Notes: generated by a model not told the origin, from the letters alone. DNA of 6,488 nt from Bacteroidales bacterium (GCA_030692905.1 JAUYBT010000238.1:1-6488); one strand, 5' to 3'; numbered from the stretch's first letter, positions 1-6,488 are shown. A program made the numbers and translations.

Positions 1-2
1 TA

Positions 3-1202
3 AATCTGAAAACAACTAAAGGGATAATTGCTATTCTTACCGGAGGGGGAGATGTTCCCGGACTTAATCCGGCTATTCGTGCCGTAACAATCCGTGCAAA
101 CCGGGAAGGATATAAAGTAATCGGTCTTCGCAGGGGATGGGCTGGTCTAACCGAATTAATAAGGGACAGCAAGGCAGACAACAGCAACTGCTGTCAGATC
201 CTTACGGACGATATTGTTAATAAAGCAGGCCGTACCGGCGGAACATTTTTGCATACATCCAGAACAAGGCCCAGCCACATGACAAAAGAGAGTGTTCCTG
301 AGCATCTTCAAAGTACCTATAATGCTGAAATAAACGATCTTACTCCGGAGATAATAAAAAACCTTGAATGGCTTGGTGTTGATTATCTTATTCCTATCGG
401 GGGCGATGATACCCTCAGTTATGGTGTTCATCTTTACAAAAAAGGGGTAAATGTTGTTGCAATACCAAAGACGATGGACAATGATGTTCCGGGAACCGAT
501 TACTGCATTGGCTTCAGCACCTGCGTTACACGAACCATTCAAATGACGAACAGCCTCAGAACATCTGCCGGATCTCACGAAAGAATTCTGGTCCTTGAAG
601 TATTCGGAAGATATGCCGGATTTACATCTATGCTGCCTACAATGGCAGGCGCTGCAAACAGGTGTGTGATACCCGAATATGAGTTTGATATTGAGCTGCT
701 TACAAAACTTCTTGTTGAAGACAGGAATGATAATCCAAGTAAATATTCAGTTGTTCTGGTTTCAGAAGGAGCAATGTTTAAAGGAGGAGAGATGATCTTT
801 ACTGACAGCGAAAAGGATGCTTATGGTCATGCAAAACTCGGAGGAATTGGTGATATGGTATCAGCAAAACTTAAAGAACTTTCGGGAAAATATAACAAAG
901 GGAAAACAGTAAATGTAATTAACCAGAAACTTGGTTATATGGTACGCGGAGGAGATCCCGATGCTCTGGATTCCATTGTCCCGATGGCTTATGGAAACCT
1001 CGCTCTTGATCTTATACTTAAGGGGGTACATGGAAGAATTGTAGTTCTCAAGAACGGAAGATATGATAACCTCCCAATTGATGTGGTTACATCATCTAAA
1101 AAAGTAGTTAAAGTATCTGATTATTATAATGTTGAAAGGCTGAGACCTTACTATCATAGTTTTGAGATGAAACCATTCCTTCTGATGGCTTCAGATAATT
1201 AA
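3..1202 (+). CDS. 6-phosphofructokinase, pyrophosphate-dependent type (5' end cut off by window edge)
   Basis: Converts fructose 6-phosphate to fructose 1,6-bisphosphate in the cytoplasm, the committing step of glycolysis. The frame is open from base 3, so the true start lies just outside the window; 399 residues are visible and probably only a few are missing. The first ATG in the window (249) cannot be the start, because the conserved phosphate-binding loop GGGDVPGLN lies upstream at about 42-68. Further family motifs are GGDD (399-410), PKTMDND (465-485), LEVFGRYAG near 595-621 and a late RGGDPDALD. In this family, Asp as second D of GGDD together with Lys in PKTxDND marks pyrophosphate rather than ATP as phosphoryl donor; ATP enzymes usually have Gly in the first place. 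PPi use, and hence reversibility, is therefore inferred from known residues and not proven. It is followed by a terminator-like hairpin and is probably not cotranscribed with rsgA. Confidence 0.93.
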   Translation, partial: NLKTTKGIIAILTGGGDVPGLNPAIRAVTIRANREGYKVIGLRRGWAGLTELIRDSKADNSNCCQILTDDIVNKAGRTGGTFLHTSRTRPSHMTKESVPEHLQSTYNAEINDLTPEIIKNLEWLGVDYLIPIGGDDTLSYGVHLYKKGVNVVAIPKTMDNDVPGTDYCIGFSTCVTRTIQMTNSLRTSAGSHERILVLEVFGRYAGFTSMLPTMAGAANRCVIPEYEFDIELLTKLLVEDRNDNPSKYSVVLVSEGAMFKGGEMIFTDSEKDAYGHAKLGGIGDMVSAKLKELSGKYNKGKTVNVINQKLGYMVRGGDPDALDSIVPMAYGNLALDLILKGVHGRIVVLKNGRYDNLPIDVVTSSKKVVKVSDYYNVERLRPYYHSFEMKPFLLMASDN

Positions 1203-1239
1203 TCAGCAAAGTAATTTATTTATTTTTCATCCACTTCCC

Positions 1240-1265
1240 CCTGAAGGGATTTTTATCCAGGTTTT
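1240..1265 (+). terminator. weak intrinsic terminator candidate after phosphofructokinase
   Basis: CCTG (1240-1243) can pair with CAGG (1258-1261), and inside it GAT pairs with ATC around a TTTT loop, leaving an asymmetric bulge. The hairpin is followed directly by TTTTAATCTT. It begins 38 bases after the phosphofructokinase stop, a sensible place for termination. The stem is short and interrupted, so this is a tentative call. Confidence 0.3.
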
Positions 1266-1295
1266 AATCTTCTGGAACAAATTTCTTTACTTTTG
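1263..1295 (+). promoter_or_regulatory. candidate Bacteroidota-type promoter for rsgA
   Basis: TACTTTTG at 1288-1295 matches the Bacteroidota -7 consensus TAnnTTTG exactly. The matching -33 element is poor: the best candidate is TTTA at 1263-1266, 21 bases upstream, against consensus TTTG. Transcription would begin near 1300-1303, leaving a leader of about 10 to 13 bases before the TTG start codon of rsgA at 1313. The position fits well; the weak -33 element lowers confidence. Confidence 0.35.
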
Positions 1296-1300
1296 TTCCA
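1273..1300. repeat. perfect 9-bp inverted repeat overlapping the rsgA promoter candidate
   Basis: TGGAACAAA (1273-1281) and TTTGTTCCA (1292-1300) are perfect reverse complements separated by 10 bases. The right arm contains the TTTG of the candidate -7 box, and the repeat ends 12 bases before the rsgA start. As DNA it could be an operator placed to block RNA polymerase. As RNA it could form a hairpin, but there is no following T-run of the kind expected for a terminator. No known regulator site is recognised. Confidence 0.5.
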
Positions 1301-1312
1301 AATTAGTATCTT

Positions 1313-2239
1313 TTGGGAAAAGGAGTTGTATTAAAATCTACAGGAAGCCGTTACAGGGTGCTCTTTGGTGAAGGAATTATCCTTGAATGTTCCATTAAGG
1401 GGAAGCTCAGGATTAAAGAATTGCGCACTACAAATCCTATTGCTGTTGGAGATAATGTCTTGTTCGAAATAGATAAAAAGAATAATACCGGCATAATAAC
1501 GGAAGTGCTTGACCGCAGAAATTACATTTTAAGAAAAGCATCAAATCTCTCAAAACATTCCCAGATAATTGCAGCTAATGTTGATCAGGTATTTCTTATG
1601 ATCACCATTATTCTACCTGAGACAGCTGTAGAATTTATCGACAGGTTTCTGATAACCGCCGAAGCTTACAGGGTCCCAGCGAAGATTATTATTAATAAAA
1701 CAGATCTGTATGGCGAAGATGACCTTGCCAAAATGGAATACCTTGAATCCATGTACTCTAAAATTGGTTATGAATGTATCAGACTCTCTTTACACGACAT
1801 GACCAATCTTGAAACTCTCAAGTTGTTAATGAAGGACAAGATCAGCCTTATCTCCGGCAATTCAGGTGTCGGTAAAACAACCCTCTTAAACTCTTTTAAT
1901 CCAGCTCTGAATCTAAAAACAGCGGAGATATCTTATTATCATAAACAGGGAAAGCATATTACAACCTTTCCTGAAATGCATCAGATGCCATTTGGCGGAT
2001 TTGTAATTGATACTCCGGGAATTAGAGGATTTGGTGTTGTTGATATGGAACGGAATGAGATTTACCATTTTTTCCGCGAAATATTCAGAGTATCAAAAGA
2101 GTGCAGGTTCAATAATTGTCTCCACCTTGATGAACCGGGATGTGCAGTGAGGAGTGCTGTGGAAAAAGGCGGAATAGATTTTCTCCGTTACAGAAGCTAT
2201 CTTAATATCATGGAAGGAGATAACCGCAAGTACAGGTGA
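1313..2239 (+). CDS. rsgA: ribosome small subunit-dependent GTPase RsgA
   Basis: Late-acting 30S ribosome assembly factor: a circularly permuted GTPase whose GTP hydrolysis is stimulated by the small subunit. The 308-residue length is normal for the family. An N-terminal OB-fold covers about residues 1-70 and includes the conserved TNPIAVGD. Next come the permuted GTPase motifs: NKTD (G4, 128-131), the P-loop GNSGVGKTT (182-190), KHITTF (about 214-219, switch I region) and DTPG (G3, 233-236). The C-terminal zinc-binding set follows as Cys264, Cys269, His271 and Cys277. The start is TTG at 1313: the frame has a TAG stop at 1304-1306 and no ATG or GTG before the OB-fold's first strand, so TTG is the only sensible start. 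No Shine-Dalgarno sequence is visible. mnmH follows 39 bases downstream on the same strand, probably in the same transcript. Confidence 0.95.
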   Translation: MGKGVVLKSTGSRYRVLFGEGIILECSIKGKLRIKELRTTNPIAVGDNVLFEIDKKNNTGIITEVLDRRNYILRKASNLSKHSQIIAANVDQVFLMITIILPETAVEFIDRFLITAEAYRVPAKIIINKTDLYGEDDLAKMEYLESMYSKIGYECIRLSLHDMTNLETLKLLMKDKISLISGNSGVGKTTLLNSFNPALNLKTAEISYYHKQGKHITTFPEMHQMPFGGFVIDTPGIRGFGVVDMERNEIYHFFREIFRVSKECRFNNCLHLDEPGCAVRSAVEKGGIDFLRYRSYLNIMEGDNRKYR

Positions 2240-2278
2240 ATTGATAAATATTGTAAATTCCGGAATCAAGATGAAATC

Positions 2279-3313
2279 ATGGCTTTAGAGAAAATTAATG
2301 TTGTAAAGTTTCTGGAACTTGCCGAAAGCATACCTGTTATTGATGTAAGGTCTCCTTCGGAATTTAATACGGGCAATATTCCGGGAGCAATCAACATTCC
2401 GCTTTTTGATGATAAGGAGAGAGAGGCCGTTGGCACAATATATAAAAAAAAGGGACGTATACCCGCAATTCTTGAGGGGCTGAAACATACAGGGCCGACC
2501 ATGTCTTCAAAACTGGAACAGGCTTTGAAGATTGCAAAAAACGGTAAACTTTTGGTCCATTGCTGGAGGGGAGGTATGAGATCGGAAGCGATGGCCTGGC
2601 TCTTTTCATTAGGCGATATTGATACAGAAGTCCTGGAGGGAGGATATAAGTCGTACCGTCATCATGTTCTTGAGAGCCTTTCTGAGAAAAGAAAAATGAT
2701 CGTCCTGGGAGGAATGACAGGAAGCAGCAAAACACATCTTCTCAAATATCTGAAAGGATGTGGTCAGCAGGTGATCGATCTTGAAGGACTTGCAAATCAC
2801 AAAGGTTCTGCTTTCGGATCTCTTGGACAACCGCCTCAACCATCTACCGAACAATTTGCAAATGTACTTTTTGATGAATGGAAGCAAATAAACAGGAATC
2901 TTCCATTATGGGTTGAAGATGAAAGCCGGAATATTGGTTCGGTATTCATGCCAGAGAGGCTTTATTTAAATATGCAGGAGACCCCGGCCATTATTCTCAT
3001 GATGGATGTTAAAACAAGATTACCAAGGCTTTTGGAAGAATATTCAACCTACTCTGCGGAATCTCTGAAAGCATCGATTATTAAGATAAGCAAACGTCTT
3101 GGAGGTGATAACACCAGAGATGCCATTAATGCGGTTGAAACGGGGGATTTTGCTAAGGCAATAGAAATAACCCTTTACTATTACGATAAAGCGTATATGT
3201 TTGGATTAAAGAAGAAAAGCAACAAGAATATCATTTATGTAACTACAGATTCAGATGATATTGAAACTAATGCTTTGAAAATACTTGATGCTGCAGGTAA
3301 GATAACCTGGTAA
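2279..3313 (+). CDS. mnmH: tRNA 2-selenouridine synthase MnmH (SelU)
   Basis: Replaces sulfur by selenium at the 2-thiouridine wobble position (U34) of tRNAs for Lys, Glu and Gln, using selenophosphate made by SelD and, in studied homologues, a geranylated intermediate. The 344 residues form an N-terminal rhodanese domain (about 5-130) with catalytic Cys95 in HCWRGGMRS, then a P-loop domain. Strong family blocks are LEGGYKSYRHHV (119-130), DLEGLANHKGSAFG (167-180), QPPQPSTEQFAN (184-195) and WVEDESRNIGS (211-221). ATG 2279 is the first possible start after an in-frame TGA at 2237-2239. The Walker A loop reads GMTGSSKT (145-152), where the usual Gly before Lys is Ser; all other key positions are intact, so I treat the gene as functional. 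selD is not in the window. The gene ends 10 bases from the stop of the convergent trhP. Confidence 0.95.
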   Translation: MALEKINVVKFLELAESIPVIDVRSPSEFNTGNIPGAINIPLFDDKEREAVGTIYKKKGRIPAILEGLKHTGPTMSSKLEQALKIAKNGKLLVHCWRGGMRSEAMAWLFSLGDIDTEVLEGGYKSYRHHVLESLSEKRKMIVLGGMTGSSKTHLLKYLKGCGQQVIDLEGLANHKGSAFGSLGQPPQPSTEQFANVLFDEWKQINRNLPLWVEDESRNIGSVFMPERLYLNMQETPAIILMMDVKTRLPRLLEEYSTYSAESLKASIIKISKRLGGDNTRDAINAVETGDFAKAIEITLYYYDKAYMFGLKKKSNKNIIYVTTDSDDIETNALKILDAAGKITW

Positions 3314-3323
3314 ACGACCTCTT

Positions 3324-4580
3324 TTATTGACTCTTAACTTCTATTGACTCGACCCATTTATAAACTTTATCAGATCTCCTCAGATAATCAGGTGTTTTAA
3401 TTGAACAGAGTTCTCCTTTCATTGCTTTCTCAGTCACTTTAAGGTCAACACGTATCTCATCCACATTATATTCAATAACCCCGGTTGTGGGCCCTGTGAT
3501 TAGAATTGTATCACCTTTATTCAGATCGCCGTTTTCTAGTTTGATCTCGCCAACATTAAGCTTTGTAAAGTAATTAGTAATCTTTCCAAGATAAACCTTT
3601 CTTTTTGTGGCGCTTGAACCATAGTTTGTGTTCCATTCCCCCATCTTTTGACTAAGGTAATAGCCGTCCCAGAAACCTCGGTTAAAAACCGTAGAAAGCC
3701 TCTTTCTCCAGGCTTCTGTTTTTTCTTTGTCGTATGTTCCGTTTTCAATAGCACTGACGGCTTCATCATAACACGATGATACCTCCTTAACATATTCTGC
3801 AGAACGGGCCCGTCCCTCTATTTTCAGAACTCTTACACCAGCCTCAATCAATTTATCGAGAAATCCAATTGTACAGAGATCCTTGGGAGACATAATATAT
3901 TCATTATCAATCTCAAGTTCATAACCAGATTCTTTACCTGTAGCAATGTACGATTTACGACAAGTCTGATAGCATTCCCCCCTGTTTGCCGATTTATTGT
4001 TTTCATGAAGACTTAAATAGCATTTCCCCGAAACAGCCATACATAAAGCGCCATGCGCAAACATCTCAATTTTGATAAGTTCCCCCCGAGGTCCCCTTAT
4101 TTTCTGCTCTTTTATACTGTTGTAAATATAACTGACCTGGTTAAGGTTTAATTCACGCGCCAATACTGCTACATCGGCCCATTGAGAATAGAATTTCAAT
4201 GCTTCAGTATTTGTGATATTCAGTTGTGTTGAAAGATGAACCTCGATTCCGGAGGCAAAAGCATAATTTATTACAGAAATGTCGGAAGCAATAACCGCAG
4301 ATATCCCGCTTTCAACTGCGGCATCGATTATCCGGTGCATCTGTTCAATTTCGTGGTCATATACAACGACATTCACTGTAATATAGCTCTTAAGGCCGTT
4401 TTTTTTGCAGATTGAAGCGATCTTTCGCAGGTCATCAAGGGTGAAATTGTTTGAGGAAGCTGCTCTCATATTGAGTTGTTCGGCTCCGAAGTAAACGGAA
4501 TCGGCACCGCCCTGAATCGCTGCTATAAGCGATTCAAACGATCCTGCAGGAGCCATTATCTCAATATCTTTCCTCTTCAT
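3324..4580 (-). CDS. trhP: U32-family protein, probable tRNA U34 hydroxylation factor TrhP
   Basis: This U32 protein was historically annotated as a collagenase-like peptidase. Members of this length and architecture (TrhP/YegQ/YrrO) are known to act in prephenate-dependent 5-hydroxyuridine formation at U34 of tRNAs such as those for Ala, Ser, Pro, Thr and Val. The N-terminal part is a TIM-barrel-like domain (IMAPAGSFESL, then GADSVYFGAEQLNMRA). The family signature EMFAHGALCMAVSGKCYLS contains two cysteines, and a second pair sits in GECYQTCRKSY; together these are the four presumed Fe-S cluster ligands. A C-terminal beta-barrel begins near YLGKITNYF. I chose ATG at 4580, giving 418 residues; an in-frame TTG at 4592 would add only four. 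It lies 21 bases after the histidine kinase stop on the same strand, so cotranscription is likely. Related U32 enzymes (RlhA, UbiU/UbiV) are less likely because of their different lengths. Confidence 0.82.
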   Translation of the reverse strand: MKRKDIEIMAPAGSFESLIAAIQGGADSVYFGAEQLNMRAASSNNFTLDDLRKIASICKKNGLKSYITVNVVVYDHEIEQMHRIIDAAVESGISAVIASDISVINYAFASGIEVHLSTQLNITNTEALKFYSQWADVAVLARELNLNQVSYIYNSIKEQKIRGPRGELIKIEMFAHGALCMAVSGKCYLSLHENNKSANRGECYQTCRKSYIATGKESGYELEIDNEYIMSPKDLCTIGFLDKLIEAGVRVLKIEGRARSAEYVKEVSSCYDEAVSAIENGTYDKEKTEAWRKRLSTVFNRGFWDGYYLSQKMGEWNTNYGSSATKRKVYLGKITNYFTKLNVGEIKLENGDLNKGDTILITGPTTGVIEYNVDEIRVDLKVTEKAMKGELCSIKTPDYLRRSDKVYKWVESIEVKSQ

Positions 4581-4589
4581 AAAGAGTTG

Positions 4590-4597
4590 CAAATATA
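4590..4597 (-). promoter_or_regulatory. possible -7 box just upstream of trhP
   Basis: Read on the minus strand this is TATATTTG, an exact match to the Bacteroidota TAnnTTTG element, ending 9 bases before the chosen trhP ATG. Initiation from it would give a leader of only a few bases or none. No TTTG is found at the expected -33 distance, and the kinase gene ends immediately upstream, so this may be a chance match in an AT-rich gap. Confidence 0.2.
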
Positions 4598-4601
4598 GTG
4601 A

Positions 4602-5759
4602 TTAGAATTTATCCTTATTCATCACAATCCTGATGCAGGAACCCTTCCCGACCTCTGAATGCCTTACAAAGATACGTCCGTTATGATACTCCTCAATGAT
4701 CCGTTTTGCCAGCGAGAGACCCAGACCCCATCCTCTCTGCTTGGTTGTAAAGCCGGGATTGAAAATTTTGTTGAATGCTGATTTTGGAATACCTTTTCCG
4801 GTATCTGAAATATCTATTAATGCATTTTTCTCTGTCTCCGAAATACGAACAGTGATATCCCCGGTTCCTTCCATTGAGTCGATAGCATTCTTTATTACAT
4901 TCTCAATGACCCATTCAAAAAGGGCAGAATTTACCGGAACAGCAACCTCTTTATTGAGGCTATAATCGATAATAAATCTAACCTTTGATGACGTCCTTGA
5001 TTTCAGATAATCAACTGTGCGGGAAATTATGGCAACAATATTCTCGCTTGCCAGAGCCGGTTTTGATCCGATTCTTGAAAACCTTTCAGTTACTTTTTCA
5101 AGCCTTTCAACATCACGGGCAAGTTCTTTGGTAATTGAAATTTTGGGGTATTTATGTTGTAGAATTTCAATCCAGCCGGCAAGAGATGAAGTTGGTGTAC
5201 CAAGCTGATGGGCAGTTTCTTTCGACATCCCGACCCACACCTGGTTTTGTTCAGCTTTTCGCGAAGAGTTGAACGCGAGGTACGAAACAAGAATAAAAAG
5301 TATAATTATTCCCAATTGTATATATGGGTAGAAAATAAGCATTCTAAGTATAATACTGTCTTTGTAGTAAATCAGATTAAAATGACCATTTTCGAAGTCA
5401 ATTACTATTGGTTCATTTTTCTCTTTGATTTTTTTAAGGTTCTTTTTCAAATATGTTGGATCACCGATCCTTTCAGCAGCGAAATTTCTTGCGGAAATTA
5501 TACTGTCGGATTCATCAGTCAGAATAACAGGAACCGTATTGTTATTATCAATGATTGATGAGAGAAAATCAACGTTCTGGCTCGCATCAGAAAGAGATAT
5601 AAGTCTGGTGGCTTCAGCCCACAGCTCAACATTTTCTCTCTCCTCAACCTTCAGTTTACTTACAAGGTTCCCCGTATATATTAGAGAACCCATGCCGATG
5701 AGTACTGCAAAAAGAAGCAGAAAAAGCTTCCAGAGAGTTTTATGACGGAAAATAATCAC
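4602..5759 (-). CDS. membrane-bound sensor histidine kinase, no adjacent response regulator
   Basis: Inner-membrane two-component sensor kinase of 385 residues. Two transmembrane segments (about 9-30 and 139-163) bracket a sensor region of roughly 108 residues, presumably periplasmic, with no sensor fold I recognise and no HAMP or PAS visible. The cytoplasmic part has an H-box MSKETAHQLGTPTSSL with phospho-acceptor His184, then an HATPase_c domain. That domain shows an N-box ENVIKNAIDSM (286-296), G1 DTGKGIP (319-325), an F-box FNPGFTTKQRG (333-343) and G2 GWGLGLSL (343-350), all intact, so it should be catalytically competent. The start is GTG at 5759: the frame is closed by TAA 21 bases upstream and the first transmembrane helix begins right after it. 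No Shine-Dalgarno sequence is visible. trhP follows after 21 bases. Partner regulator and signal are unknown. Confidence 0.92.
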   Translation of the reverse strand: MIIFRHKTLWKLFLLLFAVLIGMGSLIYTGNLVSKLKVEERENVELWAEATRLISLSDASQNVDFLSSIIDNNNTVPVILTDESDSIISARNFAAERIGDPTYLKKNLKKIKEKNEPIVIDFENGHFNLIYYKDSIILRMLIFYPYIQLGIIILFILVSYLAFNSSRKAEQNQVWVGMSKETAHQLGTPTSSLAGWIEILQHKYPKISITKELARDVERLEKVTERFSRIGSKPALASENIVAIISRTVDYLKSRTSSKVRFIIDYSLNKEVAVPVNSALFEWVIENVIKNAIDSMEGTGDITVRISETEKNALIDISDTGKGIPKSAFNKIFNPGFTTKQRGWGLGLSLAKRIIEEYHNGRIFVRHSEVGKGSCIRIVMNKDKF

Positions 5760-5869
5760 AATATAAGTTTCGGGTATTTATTAAATCAAGTTGCTAATTA
5801 TTGCTTGTTATAAAAGGTGTTAAAATATTGTAAATCAATTATAAATATTTTTTTAAATACTGGTTAAGT
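5760..5869. other. AT-rich spacer between the AsmA-family gene and the histidine kinase
   Basis: No gene is seen here. The spacer is very AT-rich. It holds an 8-bp inverted repeat, AAAATATT (5822-5829) with AATATTTT (5844-5851), spaced by 14 bases. That could form a weak hairpin after the AsmA-family stop, but with only A-T pairs it is a poor terminator. I found no exact TAnnTTTG element on the minus strand, so any promoter for the histidine kinase is not evident by eye. Confidence 0.4.
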
Positions 5870-6488
5870 TTACAAAACGCTCTCCTTTTTTACAACAGGA
5901 GGATCGGGTGTCGTCTTTACAGTATCAGTCTTTTCCCAGGTGATCCTGAATCGCGATTTCTTCTCAGCCGGTTTCTGCTTTACAGTAGTATCGCTTTTAA
6001 ACCATCCATATTCCTGATTCAGAATAGTTTTAAGTGTCTGCCTTTCAGATTTAAAGTTGTTCTTTACCTCACTGCTTGCTGCTTTGATGTCATATCCTAC
6101 TTTAACCGTTTCTCCTTTACCTTCAATTTTTAATAACAGGGAAGTGCGACCCAGGCCATCATCTTCAATAACACCAAATTCGGAAATATTGCTTTTACTT
6201 TTCTTTCTTTTCTTGCTCAGGATTTCCGATAACAGCATCTTAACATGATATTCATAATCATTATCAAAACTGTGCTTTCCGTTCACAAACAGATCAACAG
6301 CCGAAGATTTAACGTCCATCTGCGGGATATACAGGAAATTGTTTCTAATAAAAAAGTCATTCTCCAACTGCTCGAAACTTATGTTTTCCAGTTCTGAAAG
6401 TTCAATAAATGTAGAGAGTTGTTTTACCGGATCAAAATTTATGAGAGCTCCGTTGACCACGAGGTATTTGCCTTCAGCTGTCAGTGAT
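5870..6488 (-). CDS. AsmA-family envelope protein, C-terminal part (5' end beyond window)
   Basis: The 3' end of a larger gene. The frame stays open through the right edge; a GTG at 6460 is internal, because the upstream residues (LTAEGKYLV) continue the same repeat-like fold. About 205 residues are visible. The pattern NGALINFDPVKQLSTF, then LENISFEQLENDFFIRN, IPQMDVKSSAVDLFVNG and HSFDNDYEYHVKMLLSEIL matches the C-terminal region of AsmA-like proteins. These are large periplasm-spanning proteins, anchored in the inner membrane and linked to lipid transport or outer-membrane homeostasis. A Lys/Ser-rich linker, a DDGLGRTSLLLKIEG block and a charged, Pro-rich tail ending KKESVL follow, a layout I associate with Bacteroidota members. 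The N-terminal membrane anchor is not visible, so the exact subfamily is open. It is on the same strand as the histidine kinase but 110 bases away, so cotranscription is uncertain. Confidence 0.8.
   Translation of the reverse strand, partial: SLTAEGKYLVVNGALINFDPVKQLSTFIELSELENISFEQLENDFFIRNNFLYIPQMDVKSSAVDLFVNGKHSFDNDYEYHVKMLLSEILSKKRKKSKSNISEFGVIEDDGLGRTSLLLKIEGKGETVKVGYDIKAASSEVKNNFKSERQTLKTILNQEYGWFKSDTTVKQKPAEKKSRFRITWEKTDTVKTTPDPPVVKKESVL

Noticed and set aside
165..195. Inverted repeat GACAGCA / TGCTGTC within the phosphofructokinase gene
   Set aside because: It is in coding sequence with a locally repetitive AGC/AAC-rich composition; the protein reads through normally and no regulatory role is suggested.
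156..578. A 140-codon open frame on the minus strand inside the phosphofructokinase gene
   Set aside because: It lies wholly opposite conserved phosphofructokinase motifs, its translation resembles no family I know, and it is explained as a shadow frame.
2257..2266. 10-bp palindrome ATTCCGGAAT between rsgA and mnmH
   Set aside because: Palindromes of this length are expected several times by chance in a window this size, and nothing else marks a binding site.
2391..2887. Overlapping minus-strand open frames opposite mnmH
   Set aside because: They sit opposite the strongly conserved rhodanese and P-loop motifs and have no recognisable domains; they are shadow frames.
3325..3351. Direct repeat TATTGACTC at 3325-3333 and 3343-3351
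   Set aside because: Only two short copies at the 3' end of trhP, within coding sequence, with no array or mobile-element context.
5208..5745. Plus-strand open frames of 106 and 116 codons opposite the histidine kinase
   Set aside because: They overlap each other and lie opposite the kinase's transmembrane and sensor coding region; their hydrophobic, Phe-rich composition is that of a reverse-complement shadow.
6458..6460. GTG at 6460 as the start of a small separate gene of about 196 residues
   Set aside because: The frame continues upstream to the window edge with AsmA-like sequence, so this is an internal valine codon of a longer gene.

Overview
The window reads as an ordinary housekeeping stretch of a Bacteroidota chromosome, most likely from an uncultured or environmental Bacteroidales-like lineage. 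Four things point there: gene-family features typical of that phylum (an AsmA-like C-terminus, a histidine kinase with an HQLGTP-type H-box, and a PPi-type phosphofructokinase); almost no Shine-Dalgarno sequences before the starts; TTG and GTG starts; and TAnnTTTG elements matching the Bacteroidota sigma -7 box. The lineage is inferred from these features, not from any database match.

Layout. The left half is on the + strand: a phosphofructokinase missing only its first few residues (3-1202), a 110-base spacer with a weak terminator-like hairpin and a promoter/inverted-repeat region, the ribosome-assembly GTPase RsgA (1313-2239), and the tRNA 2-selenouridine synthase MnmH (2279-3313). The right half is on the - strand, read right to left: the 3' part of an AsmA-family envelope protein gene (running off the right edge, ending at 5870), a 110-base AT-rich spacer, a membrane-bound sensor histidine kinase with a GTG start (5759-4602), and a U32-family protein that is best called TrhP, a tRNA U34 hydroxylation factor (4580-3324). 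The two halves converge, with only 10 bases between the mnmH and trhP stop codons.

How the genes fit together. RsgA, MnmH and TrhP all serve translation: RsgA in 30S subunit maturation, and MnmH and TrhP on the wobble uridine 34 of different tRNA sets. The phosphofructokinase carries both residues diagnostic of pyrophosphate use, which suggests reversible, PPi-linked glycolysis. The histidine kinase has no response regulator in the window.

I see no mobile element, CRISPR array, RNA gene or clearly new system. The most useful leads are a serine in place of the usual glycine in the MnmH Walker A loop, a 9-bp inverted repeat that embeds a perfect -7 box just before rsgA, and the short spacing between an orphan histidine kinase and trhP.
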